DNA of 64,000 nucleotides, taken from assembly GCA_047495785.1 (NCBI GenBank), contig JBLDXI010000013.1:3968001-4032000 (forward strand). Direction: 5' to 3'. This stretch comes from Lepidodermella squamata (Eukaryota > Gastrotricha). The stretch's first letter is position 1. Each line of letters begins with the position of its first letter. This document shows positions 46,901 through 58,814 of the stretch, piece after piece. Under the pieces are notes generated by a model. The model saw nothing but the letters and a program-made list of their open reading frames with translations. It did no database searches and was not told the origin of the DNA. The position numbers were made by a program, and so were the translations under genes.

Positions 46901-49320
46901 ACGACGACAGGGGCTCTTCAACTTATCCCATGACCCAAAATAACAAAAAACCTGGTTTACGCTTTCTCTCCCATACAGTATTAATATTTTTTCGGGTGAA
47001 AATGCGTGAAAAACGTAAGTTGTAAGCAAGTAAACAACAAGCACTCTTCTGCTGCTCATATAGCCGCATATTTGCCTTGTTTTCTGGCTGCTCAGGCGAC
47101 GTGTGTTCAGTCACGGCGACTCGCTCAAAGTAACCGTAAATCCTTGTTGACGCCACCTTCGCAGCTGATACAATAGCCTTAGCTTTAACACGGGCATCGC
47201 GGCGCTACAGGTCGCTGGGAATAAACCATTATATAATCAGGTTACAACTCCACTGGTTAAGATGCTAAGCAATAGCATCAAATCGCGACGTGTTAATCCA
47301 CCATAATAATTTCTTGAAATTCAGCTCGAGGACACTATCAGTACACGTTTCTTTTGATTCTTGACAGATGCCCTTGTCGTCTCTGAATTGAATGTATATG
47401 GCGCCGCACGCGCCGTCTTAAAATAATATAACTCTGCACTGTATAAACTAGATTACGGTGCATTTTCGGATTTACATGGCAGCTTGCGGTCTTTCTTGAT
47501 GATAATAATAATATGACTGACTTGAGATGACCACAACAAAACAAAGCTAATGACAGCTTGGTCATCATCGCGAGATCAAAATTCCAATTTGTTTGTATCA
47601 CAGCGTGAAAAGGCCGAGAAAATTAGCATCGATTAAAATGATAATACAAAACTCAAGTGTTGTCGTCATTCTGCCGCGAAAAACTTGAACCAAGAAAACG
47701 CGAAAAATTAATTAGAAATATTCGCGCAGGTGATTGTACCTGCGTACCCGTAATTCAATCATAAGGCCAGCCAGCAAGATGGTCTTTTCTGCCAATCCAG
47801 CATATGATAAATCGATGCGTCATCCACAAGTTGCCGTTTTTTGGTCGATTAAACTAGCGTGATTAAAATGCGATTGGCTTGAAGTGCGATTATTGATTAG
47901 GATGAGCGATGATTCATGCTCATAAATTGAGTGCTCGCTCGCTGCCAGCAGAAAGAGGGCGGCGGGTGAAGACATCGCAGCGTAGGATTTCTCCATAGGC
48001 CCGGCCGGATGTCAGACTAAATAAAGCGCGCTGAGCTGAAATTATTATTTTGACATTGCCATATTTTATTTGCTTTTATGTGGTATTTCATTATTATTCG
48101 TTCTACATTTATTGCGCGCGATGCGAGAAAAATTATGTATAATATAAATTGTGCGCTCATCGGCATCCTTAGCTGACGAAAAGTGTTTCGCTGGTGATCC
48201 TTTTTTGTGATAGTAAGAAAAAATCGATAAAGCTGGTTAGATTGCCTCCCTCATTTAAGCAACATTAATATGAAAATTTCCTAGAAAAAATAATTTGGGC
48301 CTGTGCGCAAAATGTTGATTACACTTCTCCTTATTCCCAGACATGGGCCAATCGAAAAAAACGTGTGGACGCTGTCGTATTAGGCATTTATTAATTTACT
48401 CAAAAATTATCATCAACACGTAATCATAAGAACAAATCTTATATAAAACAACAATAAATATTATAATACACGCATTTTGGACGAAAATTGCCACAATTGC
48501 ATGTTGGCCACTCAGTGAAGTAATAATTATAATATTATTATTTGGAGATTTTCGTGATCGTAAATGATTCTTTTGTACATAATATGCTTCCGCTCGGTAG
48601 AATGTTTTAAGAAAAGCAAAAGAGTAATAATTCCTGCCACATTATCATCATGATTTTCAGTGAGATGATGAAAATATGACGCAAGCACAGGTTTCGAGAG
48701 AAAAAACAAAGAGTATGGAGGAGATTCCTGCAAATAACAAATCAAACTGTTCGTGTTGTGACATAACTGTCCAAAGAAAGCTCAAATACTCAAATTCCGC
48801 CACCACGGCTTTTCAGAACTCTCGGGTCACACTCTATACAAAGATAAAAAGCCAACCACCGAGCTATATTGATCGAAAATATTCTATAAAATGAGGTCAA
48901 TTTGAAAAAAACTGATGCAACATGGCTGTCGAAAAACGCATTGACCAAAAAATCAAGAAGACTGACATCGTTTCAAAGTTCACGGAATCAATAAGCGGCA
49001 AATAAGAGCTCAATAATCAGACAATTTAATCAAAGGCATGAATATTTTGTAGATAACAAACGAATTCAAGGCCGAAATTAAGAGTCGCTCGTTCAATTTT
49101 CTTGCGTAATAGGAATTTTCCCACTAAGTCACAAGTTATAAACTTGGAATCGATAGGTAATGTATAAGAATCTTACATTGGCAAAAATTTTACATTATAA
49201 ATAGCCGGCATTAATCACATAATTTGTTTGTTTATAAATTATAATGCGAGGTTATATTGATTTCAAAAACCACTCTGAAAGTAATCGAATAATTTTCTCA
49301 ATTAATAATATTTGTTCAGG
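43946..49320. other. Long intergenic region (5.4 kb)
   Basis: AT-rich with no convincing gene. Visible details: a short imperfect direct duplication of CTCCCTCAAGAAGAAAGGAG-type sequence at 45849-45905, a CCGGT-rich patch at 46060-46150, and many AT microsatellite-like tracts. It contains the UEV and Spire 3' ends (convergent) and could also hold regulatory DNA. Confidence 0.45.
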
Positions 49321-51183
49321 TCAAACACATCTCTGATCGTTTGAGAGACGCCTCGTCGCCGGAGATTCCATCCCCGCGGTTTGCACTGTTGATTCTGACG
49401 GAGACATTGACGAGGCGGGAGATTTTGGATTGTTGATCATTTCTAAAAGCTCATGACAATCACAGCAAATGGGAACACCGCGTTCGAAACCCGGCAGAGA
49501 AACAGCCTAAAAATGAAAACTCATTACTTCTCACGAATGTTTTTTGTGACAACTTACAGGAAGCGTGCACTTCTGACACACGTTCCATCCGCATAACCGG
49601 CACCGAGTAGCCCAATTTATGAGGTTGAAGCGAACTTTTCGACACGCAAAGCAAACACGACCGGCTGCGACGTCACTCTGCACGTGGGGACAAACTGCGA
49701 GTTGCTCCAGTTCAGCAGCAGTTAGCACTGATCTTATCCTTGCCAATTCATCGAATGTAAGCGGTAATTTTTGCGATGCAGAGTCAGAAGGATGCTCCAT
49801 TTGAATAGTATCGGGCTCTGACTCGACCGGGCTTGAACATGGCTCAATGACGGTTTGCTGTTTCGTCAACCTTTCCATACGCGAGCCAACATCAGGCGGT
49901 GGACTTAAAGAGCGAGATCTTATCATTGAAACAGTTCGAAGCTTTTTGATTTGGGGATTGACGATAGCCTAAAGCATGAAAAAATGAAGATGAGTAGATT
50001 AAAAATTTCGGAACAAACCAATTTTGGCGAGGTGATTGAATCCGAATCCGGGCCTGTAGGTGTGGAAGCATTGGTATTACAATCACCATCTTCAGGATCG
50101 CTGTCAGCACTTATTCGAGATTTGTCGATGCGAATGATTTTTCGCCTATGGTTATGATGATTCGAGGAAGATGTCGATGATGGCGTTCGATGAGAATGAG
50201 TTGAAGACAACGTTTTCGGGGGAGTTGGACGAAGGCTAAATTCGTTGTTTTTAATTGCGTTCATCAGTAATTCTCTTGCGGTGGGTGGGCGCGAACCTAG
50301 AGAATACCGTTTATTAACGTAAAAAAGCAACTTCATCAAAAAACATACTCTTCTTTCCAGTGCGGACAGGTGCCGCTTTAAGAGGCGGTCGCGACTTGAT
50401 GAAGTCAAGAATAACAGATTCCGCACTTTTACGGACAGACTGAGGAATTTCACCATCTACCATGACTTGATTGAGACGATACCGTTGGCTTTTGATGTCA
50501 GTTAATAGCACCTCGAACGGCGAAAGCTGGAAATTCCGCCGTTCAGCGCGTTTGGTGGGGTCAAGGTGTTTCAATTTAACACCGCTTCTTAATTCTGACA
50601 TAATTCGGAGCCAAATTCGAGCCCAGTCTCCACGCTGCAAATTGCCGTCGTTATTTTCAGAGTCGCCGATAACATCCAGGAAAGTTGATAGTTCTAAAGC
50701 CTCGGCAACCATAGCTCGACAGACCTCTCGGTAATGAGAGTTGCACCGTTCGGTTTCACTTGATATCCTTGCAGCGCACGCTGCTGCCAAATCTTCGAAG
50801 GATAGCACCGAACAGGCAGCGACTCCTTCATCATGAGCAATCGTGCTTGTCATGTGTAATAATAAAGAATCGAGGTTGTCACTTATAGCAAGAGGACTTT
50901 CTGGATGCAGCCCGTAATTCAGAGCCTTGACTAGTAGTACACCAAGTTGTTCGATTAATTCTGCCTCGCTAAGATCAGGAGTGACGCCATCCATTGATGT
51001 GGTTGGAATGATTTGCACATCTCCATTCTCATCAATAGCCAGATTAGTCTCGCATACTTGACTGACTTTTACACCTTCGTCGATAAGGTCGGCCAGCAAT
51101 TTTGCAGACCAATAACATAACGCCCAGGCCTGCTCTTCCTTGAGCGGCAAAGAATAGACGCGTAAAATATCTGACAACAGCAT
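49321..51183 (-). CDS. SPIRE-like: Spire actin nucleator (569 aa)
   Basis: Exons 51183-50349, 50296-50019, 49968-49558 and 49506-49321 join in frame. Domains in order: a KIND domain (residues about 1-175; LPLKEEQAWALCYWSAKLL, DLSEAELIEQLGVLL); actin-binding WH2 repeats near residues 190 (ARIWLRIMSELRSGVKLK), 225 (VLLTDIKSQRYRLNQV), 250 (VILDFIKSRPPLK) and 285 (ELLMNAIKNNEFSLRP); a Spir box (about 442, TFDELARIRSVLTAAEL); and a FYVE-like zinc finger (CFACRKVRF, CRLCGWNVCQKC, then CCDC). Spire nucleates unbranched actin filaments with formins of the Fmn/Cappuccino class on vesicles. Three of the WH2 motifs lie in exon 1. The protein is shorter than Drosophila Spire but has the full set of modules. 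A stop (TAG) lies three codons upstream of the chosen ATG in the same frame. Confidence 0.95.
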
Positions 51184-52467
51184 TATGCACTATGCACGGG
51201 TCGGAATAATTGTTTCCAGATCCAACGCTATCTGGATCGCGAATAACACGGCAGGAAACCAACACACGACACGCATGAACTGAAATAGAAGATTGATAAT
51301 GAATCCCCGAGAGATGAATCCCAACAACCCTTTATTCACCGTACAATTCAAAAAATTAATTTAATGATAAGTAAAAATGCGTATAAACATATGAGCAACA
51401 CTTTTTAAAACTTTGATTTGGTATTTTGTTGAAAAACGACATGCCATTTGGCGCTATTTTTGAAAACTTTTCGCTCAAAAAAACTTTGTTCACCAGTGAC
51501 TGACCGCCCGCCCGCACGGCCGAATTTGTGCCTCCACGTCGACGGCGGCGAAACCCTCGCAGACCGTAAGCATCATAATTTATTTTTCGCGGCGTTCGTT
51601 AGTCGTTAGTCGTGATTATTTCTGAAATCGACCAGTGAATCATTATCGACCACTCTTATGCTATAAATACATACTTCGCTTCCATGTAAAAATTAGCCTA
51701 CTGGAAAATTCGGCATCATGGTTTGCCTATCGCTCACGACATACGAACCGCGGACCAAGGATACTTTCATTTGCTGTTCTAAATTATTGGGAATCTCATT
51801 GGCAGATCTTTTCTTTGGCTATTAATCAGTGCCCCACTCATGGCGTATAGCGTCTTTACCGTACCACCTTCGATGTTTGACAAAATACCTAGGTCATTCG
51901 ATGGTATCCTACACATGACCTGGTATTCAGTGCAAAATATACCAAGCTTCGATTAGTGAAGGTTTGTGATTTTCAAGTAACGGCTCAAATTTCCTATCAA
52001 AATATTTCCAGTAAAAAGAGCGAATTGCGTCCGTAAGCTACTCGTATCTAACAACTGAATAGAAATCGAGTGAGACGAATGTAAATCCATCAAGTGATAG
52101 TCCTACCTGGCCAGTTCTTCTTTCAATCTCTAGAGCTTGGCATGTTCATCTTCATTTTGCTGCCGTGACGGTTTGATCCGACAAAGCGTTATACAAAACA
52201 AAAGTGGCCAGTAAGTTAATAGTAAGTGCTTCAATTATTGCCGAAAACCGTTTTTTTTTAACGCAGGCATTTGTAAAAGTGTTTGTCTGGCGACCTATTG
52301 CTCCCCTCGATGGAACCTTTAAACGAAGCTGAGAAACCAAAAGAATGACAACATTGTTAATTTTTTACTGGTCGAAGCTTTCAAACTATTAAAAATGTTT
52401 TATTGCTTTCATTTATCGTGTTTATATCAGAGAACCGGTTTAATTTTAATGAGTTTCCTCTGGTAAC
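51184..52467. other. Intergenic between Spire and the LRR gene
   Basis: Noncoding. The CG-rich stretch 51500-51560 is a candidate Spire promoter. No gene recognised. Confidence 0.45.
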
Positions 52468-55400
52468 TTAAGATTTCCGAGTAATGAAGGTGTAGGTGCC
52501 TGGATCAGCTGTGCTTGATGAAGTTTTATACTCGATCCATCCGAAATAACCGGGTTCAACGATAAAATCTGAAAATAATGTTTAAATCAGGCTTAAATTC
52601 TGTGTGAAGTTCTCACCTGTGACCGTCGAATTGCATTGCTGAATAATTTGCTTGAACTGAAGTGACGGTCGTCGATCTTTGAAAGCAGATTCATTCTGGC
52701 CGAAAACAGTTAGGGAGGCCGTATCACACCGGTCCGCATTATCCAGATCCATATCAGTGATGTTGAGAATGACCGTTGAATCCTTCACCAGCGATAAGAA
52801 AGTGATGTAGCAGGTGACAGACCTCGAGGTGGGCGGAGTGAAGACAATGTTACCGTTAACGTTTTTAGTTTTGTAGTAGACAGGCTGACCGTAGATCGAA
52901 TCAATGCAGAACGGGAGTACATCGATTTTAGGGTCTGTAGGCAATCGATCGTCCACGATCATGTCATAGTCCTCCTGCGAGGGCAAGCAACTGACATCCC
53001 CAACCCATTCGCCATCGAAACTACATTTGATCTGCTGAACATCAAATGCAGAGTTTCTTCGCCGATTCTGGTTATTGTTATTATTGTTCCTTGACGGTGA
53101 GACTACAAACTGTGCGATTGAGGAGGGCGGAGCTTGGACTGGAGATCCAGTATCAGAGCTGCCAGCCGGATTTATACCACTGAAGGAGAAAGCAGATGGG
53201 TTGTAATTTTGAGTGTTAGACCCAGCCATCATTCCAGAAATTCCGGACGGGTTCATTCCCGACATGCCTGATATGCCCGACATGCCCGATATGCCCGACA
53301 TGCCCGATATGCCCGGTATGCCCGACATACCCGATATGCCCGACATGCCCGACATGCCAGACATGCCAGTCATTGCGGCCGGTCCACGGTTGATCGCCCT
53401 CGAGCCGAAAGCGCTTGGGGGCTCAGTTATAACCATGCCAGTTTGTCCACCGAACCCGGTACTACCAGCAGGAACAGTGTATGATTCGACGGAGATGAGA
53501 GGCGGGATTGTCCTTTCAGGTGTAGTTGATATTCTGGAGGGTGGCGGGGTGACTTTCTCATTGTAGACACCAGTCATTGCAATATTGCTGCTATTGGAAG
53601 GCGGTGGCAGGGTTCCAATCGGGCCTTGCATCATCATCATGCCAGGGTTATAAGTAGAGGCAAACATATTAAAATTGCTAGTGGACGCAACAGTGCCAGA
53701 AACGAACGATGGCATTTCTGAGGAAAATCCAACCTCTCTCTTTGCGCGGTCGACTCTGTTACCATCTGAGCTAGCATTCATTCCGGTTCTCCGAGCCAGA
53801 AACCTCGCCCTTTCCTGTGTTTCATCGGGGGTTGATGTAAATCTGTTCATAGCGTCACGCTGCTGCTTTTTAGCAGCACCTCGCAGACCAGACGGCGCGT
53901 CATTGACGTTTTCCAGCCGCATTGTTCCGCCAAATGTCGGCGAAACATTGCACGTGTAGTACGCGACAGCGGTATCACCGCTTGTACGTCTAGCTCCATA
54001 GGTGAACATATACGGGGCCTGTGCGCACTGCTTCGTTTCCACAGGAAGTGTCGTCGTGATAAAGTAACCTCCATATTCCAGCTTCATTCTGGCTCTTTCG
54101 ATTGCCTCTTTCAAAGCTTTATTTTCCGTCGTAGTTCTGCGAGTGAAAACTCTGGTTGTCGTTTCAACTGTCGTAGAATTAGGATTGTAAGTTGTAGACT
54201 GATTGAATAACGCATTCCCTGACGGATAGGTTACAGTTGAGAAATCTACTGGATCACCGTAGTCATACACTGCGCCCACTCGGCCCATAGTAATCGAAGG
54301 TAGCGTGAATTCACCAGGAACTAAAATGCCTATTGGTGGAAGCGTCGGTGGAGGTGTAGTCGGCGGCTCTAAAATTCCAGAGTTCTTTCATAAATTTATC
54401 TAAAAGTTTTTCGCGACATCTACCTGTTTTTGCAGTTGTTGCCCAAAGTGCTGCTAAACGAGCATCCATCCAATTACCGTACTGATCTGTGACAGTTGCT
54501 GAGGGGGTTGGGGGTGGCGTGGCTACAGCAGCAGGGGCGCGAGGAAGCGCCGAAAGATCAATACCACGCCCTATTGATACTGATGGTTGGCCATTCGAGT
54601 TACTGCCTCCATCCCTTGGATTGATGCGCCCTTCCTTTACAGCCAACCAGTAAGCAATTCGACCCTCAGGTGAGTTGGGATCGACCGTTGTCGTAGGTGC
54701 GGTAGTAGGGTTGGTCCAAGGCCGCCATGTCATCGGAGTCGGAATGGTAGGTTGAGTAAAAACGTTCTTTGGATCAACAGTCGAAAATGTTGGCCTCGGG
54801 CGAGTACTCGGACCGGGCGATGTCGTAAAGCTCTCCCACCAAGCGGTCGTGGAAATAGTCCTGTATGTCGTAGGGGGTCGCGTAGTTGTAGTAGTTGTCG
54901 TTGTGGTTGTTCTAAGGGTTGAGGTCAAAACAACTGCAGGTGGCTGGTAGCCAATGTCATTCTGGCCGTCGCGGCCTGGTCGCTGATTCACGCTGATAAG
55001 AGCGGAGAGGAGAGACCCAGCAGACTTTGGTGGTTCCTCAGATACTGCGATGCGCGTCGCTTGTGTTGATGGGCGGAAAGGCGCGGCAGAGTCAGAATCG
55101 CTTCTCATTGCTGGGAAAGTCATACCATTCATACCATTGGGCCCAGCCATCATTCCCGCAGGGATAAACGGCGTTGTTCTCTGTGTCGTGGTGCTTGTCG
55201 GAGGGGGAGCTGAAGTCATTCTGCCCAGAGCTCCGGTGAAACCCGATGGCCGGGATGTCGCTGGCGAGGCCGTCATTCCGGTCATTCCAGGGAATCCGGT
55301 CATCCCAGTCATTCCGGTCATTCCAGTCATACCAGGAAATGAAGTAAACCCGGCAGGCATACCAGTCATCCCAGTCATACCCGGAAAAGTTGATGTCATC

Positions 55401-58389
55401 ATGGGTGTGAAGTTGATCGGATTACTGACACCTGTGGGACCAAACGTCAACATCGGGTTCACGAAAACATTGTCGCCCCCGCCTAAGAGACAATAAACCT
55501 GTCGACAAAATAATCTTAACTTATCAAAGAAACGAACCAATTTGAAGGCCAGTTGTTGTGCGCTGTGTAACCCTGGGTAGAGTAATTAGTGGGATATTGA
55601 TCCTCGGGGTTGGGAGCGTCGGAGGTGGAGATTCTGTAGCTGCCGATGTAGTAACCCGTGTGGTGGTAGAAGTTGCTGTAGTTTGCGTTGTCGTTGATGT
55701 TTGAGTGCTCGATGACGTGCTTGGTCTAGTTGTGGTCGAAGTCGCTGTGGTTGTCGTTGGGGAGGTCTGTGTCGTGGTTACTGTTGTAGTTTGTGTCGTT
55801 GGACGTGTTGTTGTTGACGTGGTGGAGGTTGTAGGGGGAACAGTGCTAGTAGACGTTGGCTGAGTTGCTGTAGTTGTCGTTGAAGCTGTATATGGAACAG
55901 TGCTTGTTATCGTTTGAGTTGATTGGGATGTCGTTGTCGAAGCTCTCGTGGTTGTAGCGCTTGCTGTAGCTGTCGTTTGGGTGCTAGGTCTCGCGGTTGT
56001 TGTTGTTGTTGTTGTTGTTGAAGTCGTCACCGGAGCTGCTGTAGTTGTTTGCCTTGTTGTAGTTGTCGTGGAAACAGTGGTCGTGGCTTTCGTCGTCGGA
56101 TTTGTCCAAGCAACCAGTGTCTTCCACTTTTCAATCTCAGGGGTTGCAGCAGTAGATTGCGTCACGGATGGCTGCGTAGTGGTCGGCCGAGTCGGGCGAA
56201 CTCTTGGCTGATTACGAGTGAGCACCGTCTCCTTGCCGTCCCCTTTTGAAGTCGTAACTGTGGTAACAGGCGTTGTAGATCGAATTTGGCGCGGCGGCCT
56301 CGTTCTCTTTGGCCTAGAAAATAACGGCGAAGGCGTAGTCGTCAAACGAGAATCGACTCGACCTAAAAATACGGGAGATGCATTATGATCATCCGAAACA
56401 AGATTAGATATACTTACTGATCTTTGTTGATTCGAAGAAGCGGTTGCTGTCACTCGCATATGGCACACCGCAGGTTTTAGATTTCAGCAAGCAAGTGCCC
56501 TCTTTAATAGCGAAGGTGAATCCAACGCACCCAGATGTCTTCCGACAGAACGCTGAACAATCCTCAACTTGGCCCATTCTTGTTCCGTTTTCCATTACGT
56601 TACCAGGACAGTTACCAAAAAGTTGCCGAAAGTTTTCAGTCTTAACCTCAGATACGAAATCCGTGGTTATATTGAGGGCCTCGTCCCAGACTTTGGGTTG
56701 CCACTTGGCTAGGGTTATGTCTGTTGCATTACCCGGACCTTGGCATACAATACCAGCAGCAATTTGGTTCAAGAGAGCCGCGGCTGTTACACCGTACTGT
56801 TTGACGTAAGCCATGCGGTCATCGCATTGCCAAGGATTTCCACTGAGGCGAATTGAAACGGTTGCATTGTTCCGGAAAAGCGGCATCATTGAGGCGACAA
56901 CGCCTTCATCGATGTGTCGGAGTTCGTTATTTGAAAGCAGAAGTTCCTTAATAGTGTTGTAACTTGCGTCACTTCCTGTTGTCTGCGTGACAAGCCCCCA
57001 GAGGTTCTTCTCAATAACCGTCAAATGGTTAGAGTCCAAATTGACCGTCTCAATCACGCTAAATTCGTTGAAAGTGTCTTTCGCCAATTCTTCCAAGTCA
57101 TTGTTGGCGAGATTGAGTTTACGAAGGGATGATGCAAGCGGGCGGAGAACACTGGGTGAACTCAAGTGCTTCAAGCCGTTGAAGCTCAAATCGATCTCTG
57201 CAAGGGATTGCATGCCAAAGAATATATATTGCGGCAAATAGCTGATGTAATTGTAGCTTAGATCAAGTGTTTTCAGGGTTGCAGACGTCGGATCCAGGAG
57301 GTTAACATCAAGATTCTGAATTCGATTAGCTGCAAGACGCAGATTTTCCAACTTAATGCAGGTCAACAACAAGTCAGGATCGACGTAGGAAATCGCGTTC
57401 TGCTGAGCAGACAACGTTTTCAGGAAATACCCACCGACAGGAAAGAGATACGGCCCCTTCAAAGCCGTCAGTTGATTGAAGTCTAAATTCAACTCTTCCA
57501 GCATTTGGAGATCCCCAAATGTGCCAGGCTCGAAATCGTTAAGCTGGTTGTAGGATAGGTCCAGCTTAACCAAAGAAACCAAGTTGTAGAAAATGCCACC
57601 GGGCAGCCAAGATAGTTGGCACATTGACATGTTAATCTCCTGCAGGGTTTCATAGTTGCTTTGAAAGACTTCCTCCGGCAAAGTTCCATCCGCGAAATTG
57701 TTCCCTGCCAAATTGACGGAGATCACTCCTTCGGGCAAGTTCAGCATTTCGAAGTTTTCGGTCGTCAATTTTCGATAGGAACAATCGACGATAAGTCCTT
57801 CTGAATTTTCAGATCGCGTACATTTGCAGATCTGGCAAAGATCGGTCGATGAGTCAATTTGAATAACAGGACGATCGTTCTCTTCGTTTGCTTTCCGAGA
57901 AGCTGTAGTTTTCCGATCTCTCTCATTACTGTTATCATCGCGATTCCGATCTTTCACCGTTGAAGTAGCCTTTACCTCACCACTGTTGTCGTCATTTGAT
58001 GGTTTTCTGGTCGTGGAGGTTGGTTGCCTCGTTGTCGATCTCGTCGTAGTTTTCTGATCGTTGTCTCCAATGTTATCATCGCGATTCCGATCTTTCGCCG
58101 CGGAAGTAGCCTTCACCTCACCGCTGTTGTCGTCATTCGATGGTTTTCTAGTTGTGGAGGTTGGTTGCCTCGTTGTCGATCTCGTCGTAGTTTTCTGATC
58201 GTTGTCTCCAATGTTATCATCTCGATTCCGATCATTTGTGGCCTTCACCTCTCCACTGTTGCCATCATTTGTTGATACTTTTGTCGTGGAAGTTGCTTGC
58301 CCCGTTGTCACTCTCGAATTGCCATCTCCGAAAGAAGCTGAGATACTGATCAGCAACAGAAATGCTATCAAGATGTATTTTTTTCTCAT
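52468..58389 (-). CDS. Giant secreted LRR / PAN-like / Thr-rich / Gly-Met repeat protein (1,902 aa)
   Basis: Five exons (58389-56418, 56362-55538, 55482-54424, 54368-52617, 52568-52468) total 5,709 bases and join in frame to a TAA. Order: signal peptide (MRKKYILIAFLLLISISASFG); a charged 47-residue repeat (about 23-153); Cys-rich LRR cap (CQICKCT, about 183); LRRs (about 215-505, LDLSYNQLNDFEPGTFGDLQ); a C-terminal cap (NPWQCDD); a PAN/Apple-like Cys cluster (about 597-646, CVGFTFAIKEGTCLLKSKTC); a Thr/Ser-rich mucin-like exon (about 658-932); Gly-Met-Thr and Gly-Met-Ser repeats; sushi-like cysteine pairs split in two (about 1394-1426 and 1733-1744); and a C-terminal CUB-like domain. It is probably an extracellular or surface-coat adhesive protein. 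I know no protein with this order. Confidence 0.75.
53259..53372 (-). repeat. Gly-Met-Ser tandem repeat in the LRR gene
   Basis: Tandem 9-base units on the minus strand encode (G-M/I-S) repeats (MSGMSGISGMSGIPGISGM). The adjacent GMNPSG and SGISGMM words are variants. The plus strand shows ATGCCCGAC repeats. A second related cluster (G-M-T) lies in exon 3. Confidence 0.85.
55265..55395 (-). repeat. Gly-Met-Thr repeat in the LRR gene
   Basis: Units encode (FPGMTGMTG) and related words (residues about 962-1005). It precedes a proline/threonine-rich linker. Confidence 0.8.
57931..58321 (-). repeat. 141-base tandem repeat near the start of the LRR gene
   Basis: Two full units (57931-58071 and 58072-58212) and a partial third, each encoding a 47-residue block containing DRNRDDNIGDNDQKTTTRS and TRKPSNDDNSGEVKATS. 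The reading frame is kept in all units. Confidence 0.9.
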
Positions 58390-58814
58390 CTTATTTTTGT
58401 CAAAAGTAAAAATGTACATATAAACAATAAAGCGACAGAGGTGAAAAGTTCACTGGTATTATGAATCATAGGCGCAACTTCGAGAACACCCTCCTTTGTT
58501 TGGCGGCGAATTTTTTTCTCACGCATTCGAGAAGTTTCTGTTACTAATCACATGGGTCTATTGTGTTAACCCCGCTTTGTGTTTTTGTTGGCTGTTAGTT
58601 TGTCACGAATAGCCTAATATTTAACGCGCTACGGATATGTAAACAAAAGCGACGAAAATAATTCAGCGATGATGATAGTGGCTTGAAACAACACCAAAAA
58701 ATTAACTCATGACGCTAATTAAAATGGGCGCAGAAGCTTCCGGAAGATTTTTAACGTATGATGCGCTTTTTCGCATTGGGATTTCACCATTTTGAAGCTT
58801 TTGCTTAACAAACG
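58390..58814. other. Divergent spacer between the LRR gene and the first beta-subunit gene
   Basis: The two genes diverge, so 425 bases hold both promoters. AT-rich; no motif assigned with confidence. Confidence 0.45.

Noticed and set aside
49923-50456. 177-codon minus-strand ORF covering Spire intron 1 and exon 2
   Set aside because: Reads through splice sites of Spire; only part of it is coding.
53213-53566. Plus-strand ORF with MPD repeats
   Set aside because: It is the reverse complement of the Gly-Met-Ser repeat, whose minus-strand exon is part of an otherwise closed gene model.
55948-56211. Valine-rich ORF on the plus strand
   Set aside because: Complement of the Thr-rich exon (ACA/ACG read as Val/Cys); no independent evidence.
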